Below are positions 4,956-8,593 of a stretch of DNA of 8,593 nt, one piece after another. A model generated the notes under the pieces. It had not been told where the DNA came from. It worked only from the letters and a program-made list of their open reading frames with translations, and did not search any database. This stretch comes from FEN-1297 sp046704565. GTDB taxonomy: Bacteria; Bacteroidota; Ignavibacteria; Ignavibacteriales; Ignavibacteriaceae. A program made the translations under genes and the position numbers. The stretch covers positions 1 to 8,593 of the forward strand of contig JBJKRP010000350.1 in the NCBI GenBank assembly GCA_046704565.1, written 5' to 3'. How positions within the stretch are numbered: the first letter of the stretch is position 1; every line of letters begins with the position of its first letter.

Positions 4956-7058
4956 CTATCCGGTATTTGAGGCAGGAAGCCACAATGTAAATGCAGAACC
5001 TTCTCCCGGTTTACTTTCAACTGTTATTTTCCCGTTCATTGCTTCCATCATTTTTTTTGAAAGTGTTAAACCGAGTCCCGTCCCTTCAAAGTTCCGGGAG
5101 AGCCCTTCACTAACCTGTCTAAACGGACTAAAAATTAATTCCAGATCACTGTCTTTAATACCTATACCGGTATCTATTACCTTGATCAAAGCACATTCAG
5201 ACCTATCAGAATCACAATAATCTACAACAACGGAAACTGAACCTGATTTTGTAAACTTAAACGCATTATCCAGAACGGAACATAGCGCGTTCTTGAGTAA
5301 CTCTTCATCGCATTTGGCAAAAATATTTTTTTTCTTGTCCACAATAAATCCAAGGTTTTTATCTTTTGCCTTATCCTGGAACTCAGGTATAATTTCATTT
5401 AATGCTTCGGATAAATTATGGTCTTTAAGTCTTAACGAAACGCCATCGGACTCAAACTTGGAAAGTGCAAGAACGCTGTTAAGAGTACTTAGTAATCTTT
5501 TACCGGAGAAGTTAATATTTTTTAACATCCCTTTTTGCATTTCATCTTCAATTTCATCAATCAGAATCTGGGAAAAGCCTTGAATGCCGATAAGCGGTGT
5601 TCTAAACTCATGCTGCATATTTGCTAAAATAATAGACTTCAGTTTATCTGAAGCCTCGGCTTTTTGTTTTGCCTCCAGCAAATCAAATTCCGCCTTTTTC
5701 TTTTCTGATATATCCTCCTGAACGACGAGGAAATGTGTAATTTTACCGCTAATATTTTCTATTGTCGAAATAATAGATGAGACCCAAACTAAAGAGCCGT
5801 CTTTCTTTTTATTTTTATATTCACCATACCATTTATCTCCTTTTGCAAACGCGCCCCAGAATTGATTATTCTCCTCTTCTGAAATTACATCCGATTCAAG
5901 AATCTTTGGACTTTTGCCTATTACTTCATCCGTACCGTAGCCGGTTAATTCCGTAAACCTCGGATTTACGTATTCTATTCTTCCATAAATATCCGTTATA
6001 ATTATTGAGACGGGACTTTGCTGTACAGCCCAATACAATTTTAATTTTTCTTCTTCAGCCTTAATTCGTTTATGTATTTCCTCCTTTAATACCTTGTTAG
6101 CGTCCGATAGCTGTAAAGTTCTTTCTTCAACCTTCTGTTCAAGCTTGTAATGAGCTTCTTGTAAAGCCTCTTCCATTTTTTTCCGCTCGGTAATGTCCAA
6201 GAATGTCAGGATAAAAAATTCTTCACAATCCAGGCTTATTTCCGCAATTCGTCTTATAACAGGCTTCAAAGTACCGTCACCCGCTTTCAGGAATGTTTCG
6301 GTATTGCCGATTAATTTATTCAATGATTTATTATCATTATTTGAAATGAACAGCGAGTTAATATTAGTACCAACTACATCTTCCTTTTGATGACCTGTTA
6401 ATTCCAGCGCTGCCTTATTTACGTCGGCAATCTGATGGCTCTTCTTGTCTATAATTATTATTCCCGCCTGAACAGAGTCAAGTATCAGCTTCAATTCGCG
6501 CGTGCTTTGTACCATCTCATTGGTACTGGCTTTTATCCTCTGTTCCTCGGTCTCTTTATTAGACCGGATTTCTTTGACTAAGCGCCTGTTAAAAATCAAC
6601 ATTCCAAAAAAGCCTGAGAACAGCTTCAGATAATTATTTAGACATTTATTATCGGCAAAGGAATCTTTAAGATTAGCTATTACTAATCCCAAAAATCCCG
6701 TTTGTATAATTAAAGGAATAATTAAGAACTCAGAACCGCTTTCGTTTTCAGCTTTATGATAGGTTATTTCCTCTGAGTTCAGACACCGCGCAACGGCTCC
6801 CCTTTCAACAAGAAGATTAAATTGATCATCTATTATTTTATTATCAAAATAGGGTGTACACAATGAAAATTTAAAATCTAAATATTCGGAATTGATCAGA
6901 TATAGCGCTGCATATTTACCATCAATAACTTTCTGAAAAACACTTAAGCCTTTTATTACAATTTCCTCTTCCGTTCCATTAGCCTGCAGGAATGGATTAA
7001 CGTCGACCGCAAAGTCAGGAAATGCGTCTTTTACCTGTATGTTATTTTCTTCTTTCAT
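4956..7058 (-). CDS. Soluble GAF-PAS-PAS sensor histidine kinase
   Basis: This 700-residue cytoplasmic kinase has no membrane span. In order, it has a GAF-like sensor (about 25-165), PAS 1 (about 190-290, ending FLDITERKK), a charged coiled coil (about 291-341), PAS 2 (about 342-455, ending VVQEDISEKKKA), a HisKA dimerisation domain (about 470-540) and a HATPase_c domain (about 580-697). The phospho-acceptor is H483 in MQHEFRTPL (codon 5610-5612). The ATPase has intact G1 (DTGIGI, D629), F (IFSPFRQV) and G2 (GTGLGL, 659-664) boxes. The N-box reads CSVLDNAFKFT: its second Asn (N598) is present, but the first, normally magnesium-binding position is Ser594. There is no receiver domain and no response regulator gene beside it. 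The ATG at 7058 overlaps the upstream HDOD stop as ATGA, so translation is probably coupled. The GAF and PAS domains suggest a soluble ligand or redox signal, which cannot be specified. Confidence 0.92.
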   Translation of the reverse strand: MKEENNIQVKDAFPDFAVDVNPFLQANGTEEEIVIKGLSVFQKVIDGKYAALYLINSEYLDFKFSLCTPYFDNKIIDDQFNLLVERGAVARCLNSEEITYHKAENESGSEFLIIPLIIQTGFLGLVIANLKDSFADNKCLNNYLKLFSGFFGMLIFNRRLVKEIRSNKETEEQRIKASTNEMVQSTRELKLILDSVQAGIIIIDKKSHQIADVNKAALELTGHQKEDVVGTNINSLFISNNDNKSLNKLIGNTETFLKAGDGTLKPVIRRIAEISLDCEEFFILTFLDITERKKMEEALQEAHYKLEQKVEERTLQLSDANKVLKEEIHKRIKAEEEKLKLYWAVQQSPVSIIITDIYGRIEYVNPRFTELTGYGTDEVIGKSPKILESDVISEEENNQFWGAFAKGDKWYGEYKNKKKDGSLVWVSSIISTIENISGKITHFLVVQEDISEKKKAEFDLLEAKQKAEASDKLKSIILANMQHEFRTPLIGIQGFSQILIDEIEDEMQKGMLKNINFSGKRLLSTLNSVLALSKFESDGVSLRLKDHNLSEALNEIIPEFQDKAKDKNLGFIVDKKKNIFAKCDEELLKNALCSVLDNAFKFTKSGSVSVVVDYCDSDRSECALIKVIDTGIGIKDSDLELIFSPFRQVSEGLSRNFEGTGLGLTLSKKMMEAMNGKITVESKPGEGSAFTLWLPASNTG
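7055..7058 (-). promoter_or_regulatory. ATGA stop/start overlap, translational coupling
   Basis: On the minus strand the HDOD gene ends GTA GGA TGA and the kinase begins ATG AAA GAA, sharing the four bases ATGA. Such overlaps usually mean that ribosomes finishing the first gene reinitiate on the second, keeping the two proteins at linked levels. Confidence 0.8.
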
Positions 7059-7903
7059 CCTACCAGCATTAGACTAACCGTTTGCTTAAAGTCTTCAATT
7101 AATTTATTTCTAATGTGTGGGAAAAAACCTTTTGGCAATTTAATAATATCCCAAACGCTTAAATTCGGCTGCTGGACCAAGATATCGCCTGAATTTCCAA
7201 GCTCAAGTATTTCAACAAGTATATTTGCTATGTGTACGGAAGCCAGCAGTCTATTGGATTCTTTGCCTTTAACGCCGTCATGATGAAAAAGGATTACGTC
7301 ATTTAGGCTTTCAGGCAGCTTCCATTTTGCGACAAGAGCCTGCCCTATTCTGCAATGATCGAACCCAAGTACTTCTTTTTCCGCATCCTTTATCAAGCAT
7401 TTTTTTTGTTTTACAAGTCTCAATACTTTCTCATATTCATCCGAGACAAATTCAATTAATACCAGCTTACCAATGTCATGAAGAATGCCGGCAATGAAAT
7501 AATTTTCGATATTTCTCTCGCCGATAGAACTGCCGATCAATCTGGAAGCAATTCCGACAGCGATTGAATGAGCCCATAGATCGACAGGTTTTAAATTTAG
7601 AATTGATTTATTCTTATCGAAGAAGCTAATAACCGACAGTGCAAAAATAATATTCTGGATCTCATTAAACCCGAGATATAAAATTGCCTGGGATATTGTA
7701 TCGATCTTCCCTCTAAAACCGTAAAACGGCGAGTTTGCAACTTTTAATATTTTAAATGTAGATACTTGGTCGGCGGCAATAATCCTGGAGAGTTTGTCGG
7801 GCGATGCCATCGGGTCCTGCAGCGCATCAGAAATGGATGAATAGATGTGCGGAAGCGTCTGCAAGTTGTTTATGTTTTGGATTATCTGTTCAATTGAATA
7901 CAT
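7055..7903 (-). CDS. HDOD-domain signalling protein
   Basis: This 282-residue protein is mostly one HDOD domain, an HD-superfamily output or scaffold domain. The family start LQTLPHIYSSISDALQDPMA (14-33) is followed by ILKVANSPFYG (52-62), AILYLGFNEIQNII (73-86), LWAHSIAVG (109-117), GILHDIGKLVL (139-149), FDHCRIG (181-187) and FHHDG (206-210). Most HD-type ligands persist (H112, H142-D143, H183, H207/H208). The late Asp of true HD hydrolases is Asn227 in HIANIL, and there is no GYP motif, so hydrolase activity is unlikely. HDOD proteins in other bacteria act in chemotaxis, biofilm and stress control, usually without enzyme activity. The gene starts 17 bases after the 106-residue gene and its stop overlaps the kinase start by four bases. 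Tight linkage suggests it works with the kinase, as a regulator or partner; that is inference. Confidence 0.9.
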   Translation of the reverse strand: MYSIEQIIQNINNLQTLPHIYSSISDALQDPMASPDKLSRIIAADQVSTFKILKVANSPFYGFRGKIDTISQAILYLGFNEIQNIIFALSVISFFDKNKSILNLKPVDLWAHSIAVGIASRLIGSSIGERNIENYFIAGILHDIGKLVLIEFVSDEYEKVLRLVKQKKCLIKDAEKEVLGFDHCRIGQALVAKWKLPESLNDVILFHHDGVKGKESNRLLASVHIANILVEILELGNSGDILVQQPNLSVWDIIKLPKGFFPHIRNKLIEDFKQTVSLMLVG

Positions 7904-7920
7904 GTAGTCGTATCTTCCAT

Positions 7921-8241
7921 CTAACTATTTATTTTTTTCAGAAGCTCGTCTAAAGCAAGGTTATATAACTCTTCTTCACTATAATTTCTATATTCCCAGT
8001 TAATCCGCGCTTTAATTAATTCCCTGGCGTTATTCAGCACTTTTTCATCATACTGAGCTTCCATTTTATCGTCGGTTTCGTTTACATAAATATTCTGAAT
8101 ACCCCAGGTAAGCAAAATAGTTCTGTGCCTTTCCTCCAGCTTGCTTCCTTCGGCAATTAGTATCTGCCCGAACTTGTTTTTAACCGGGCTTGACAGCTCC
8201 ATTCCTGCCTTTAGTTCCGTTACACTAATTAATTTTTGCAT
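7921..8241 (-). CDS. Stand-alone domain resembling the N-terminal region of HD-GYP proteins (DUF3391-like)
   Basis: The first half of this 106-residue protein (about 3-54) fits the small beta domain that often precedes HD-GYP phosphodiesterase domains: SVTELKAGMELSSPVKNKFG, ILIAEGSKLEERH and LLTWGIQNIYV match the pattern L-x-PGM-x-L, then G-x-x-L-x-x-G-x-x-L, then G-I-x-x-x-Y-V. The second half (about 66-104) is charged and helical (LNNARELIKARI, EEELYNLALDELLKKI). No HD-GYP or other catalytic domain follows; the next gene, 17 bases downstream, is an HDOD protein. It is likely the first gene of the operon and may pair with the HDOD protein or bind a partner. ATG 8241 has an A/T-rich leader and no Shine-Dalgarno. 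The family assignment is by motif pattern and moderately sure. Confidence 0.7.
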   Translation of the reverse strand: MQKLISVTELKAGMELSSPVKNKFGQILIAEGSKLEERHRTILLTWGIQNIYVNETDDKMEAQYDEKVLNNARELIKARINWEYRNYSEEELYNLALDELLKKINS

Positions 8242-8380
8242 TTAAAATTTATTCAGATAAATAATTACTGTTTTAAGCGATATTGAATTTCTGCAAATAT
8301 CCATTTCCTATATTTTCGGAAAATTTTTTAAAATGTTGATATATTTAAATCACCAAAATTGTACTCAAGATCTACCTCAA

Positions 8381-8415
8381 TCAAAAGTATTTGCCATAGC
8401 CTTTTATACTTTTGA
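8381..8415. promoter_or_regulatory. Perfect 10-bp inverted repeat upstream of the operon
   Basis: TCAAAAGTAT (8381-8390) and ATACTTTTGA (8406-8415) are exact reverse complements separated by 15 bases. Neither side is followed by a T run, so an intrinsic terminator is unlikely. The left arm overlaps the weak -35 candidate of the leftward operon, which would suit an operator. It lies about 140-175 bases upstream of the first start codon. Confidence 0.55.
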
Positions 8416-8458
8416 GTTCCCTTTAATTTGGTTTATTTTCAAAGTTATTTAAGATAGG

Positions 8459-8547
8459 AATATTAAGTGCGGCTTCAAAAGGAAAAAGTTTCGTAGCAGC
8501 TTGGTAATATTAAGAAATTGTATGCTTACGTGTCTTCCCCGTAGCAG
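8459..8547 (+). repeat. Two-copy bipartite repeat, AATATTAAG-N(24-25)-CGTAGCAG
   Basis: AATATTAAG occurs at 8459-8467 and 8506-8514, and CGTAGCAG at 8492-8499 and 8540-8547. The two halves are shifted by 47 and 48 bases respectively, so the composite element is repeated in tandem with only its ends conserved. The middles share no obvious similarity. This is the pattern of a duplicated binding site or a strongly decayed tandem duplication. Confidence 0.45.
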
Positions 8548-8593
8548 ATCGGACGTCAAATGCTTTACTTTACCTTTACAATTACCAAAGTAA

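Larger units (their letters stand above)
8242..8593. other. Non-coding region upstream of the HDOD/kinase operon
   Basis: I see no supported gene in these 352 bases. They should hold the promoter of the leftward operon. The best minus-strand candidate is TTGATT (8384-8379) with TACAAT (8363-8358) at a short 15-base spacing, leaving a leader of about 110 bases. A perfect 10-bp dyad overlaps its -35, and a small palindrome ATTTTC-G-GAAAAT lies at 8312-8324. The right part carries a two-copy bipartite repeat. An ATG at 8560 is open to the window edge but only 11 codons are visible. Confidence 0.5.

Noticed and set aside
4921..6390. Plus-strand open frames antisense to the histidine kinase
   Set aside because: They are serine-rich mirror translations of the kinase ATPase and PAS domains and have no supporting start signals.
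8547..8553. GATCGGA resembling a sequencing-adapter fragment
   Set aside because: The match stops after about eight bases (AGATCGGA, then CGTC), so it is ordinary genomic sequence.
8560..8593. ATG with eleven open codons running off the right edge
   Set aside because: Too short to judge. There is no ribosome site, and the visible residues show no family signature.

Overview
The window is AT-rich bacterial chromosome made almost entirely of signal-transduction genes. Ribosome binding sites are weak or absent and A-rich leaders precede several starts. Together with the mix of membrane SpoIIE-type phosphatase, PAS histidine kinase and HDOD proteins, this suggests a free-living environmental member of the Bacteroidota/Chlorobiota/Ignavibacteria (FCB) side. 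That placement is inference: no rRNA or marker gene is present. No tRNA, CRISPR array, transposase or phage gene is seen.

Layout, left to right. Positions 1-279 are intergenic and carry a degenerate tandem repeat with a period of about 20 bases. Positions 280-2832 (minus) encode a large membrane phosphatase with an extracytoplasmic PDZ domain, about ten membrane spans, a GAF domain and an intact SpoIIE/RsbU-type PP2C domain. Positions 2833-3231 are a divergent intergenic region. It holds a textbook sigma70 promoter facing right (TTGACA, 16 bases, TATAAT), a duplicated bipartite motif and several CCGG-centred dyads. Positions 3232-4116 (plus) encode a NarL/FixJ-like regulator whose receiver domain has lost key residues. 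It is followed by a small membrane protein with a PH-like tail (4147-4773). Between convergent genes, 4774-4955 contains what looks like the 3' remnant of another reading frame.

From 8241 down to 4956 lies a three-gene minus-strand operon: a 106-residue protein resembling the N-terminal domain of HD-GYP proteins, an HDOD protein, and a soluble GAF-PAS-PAS histidine kinase. The last two genes overlap by four bases (ATGA). Positions 8242-8593 are non-coding as far as I can see. They hold a perfect 10-bp dyad near a weak candidate promoter and a two-copy 47-48 bp bipartite repeat.

Working together: the phosphatase would normally act on an anti-anti-sigma (STAS) protein, but no partner-switch gene is in the window. 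The kinase would normally phosphorylate a receiver, but the only receiver-like protein here is degenerate and differently oriented. The most coherent unit is the operon. There the parts of an HD-GYP-like protein appear as separate genes beside a kinase whose ATP-binding N-box has lost one normally conserved Asn. I see no proof of a wholly new system. The operon, the pseudo-receiver regulator and the paired bipartite repeats in two promoter regions deserve a second look.
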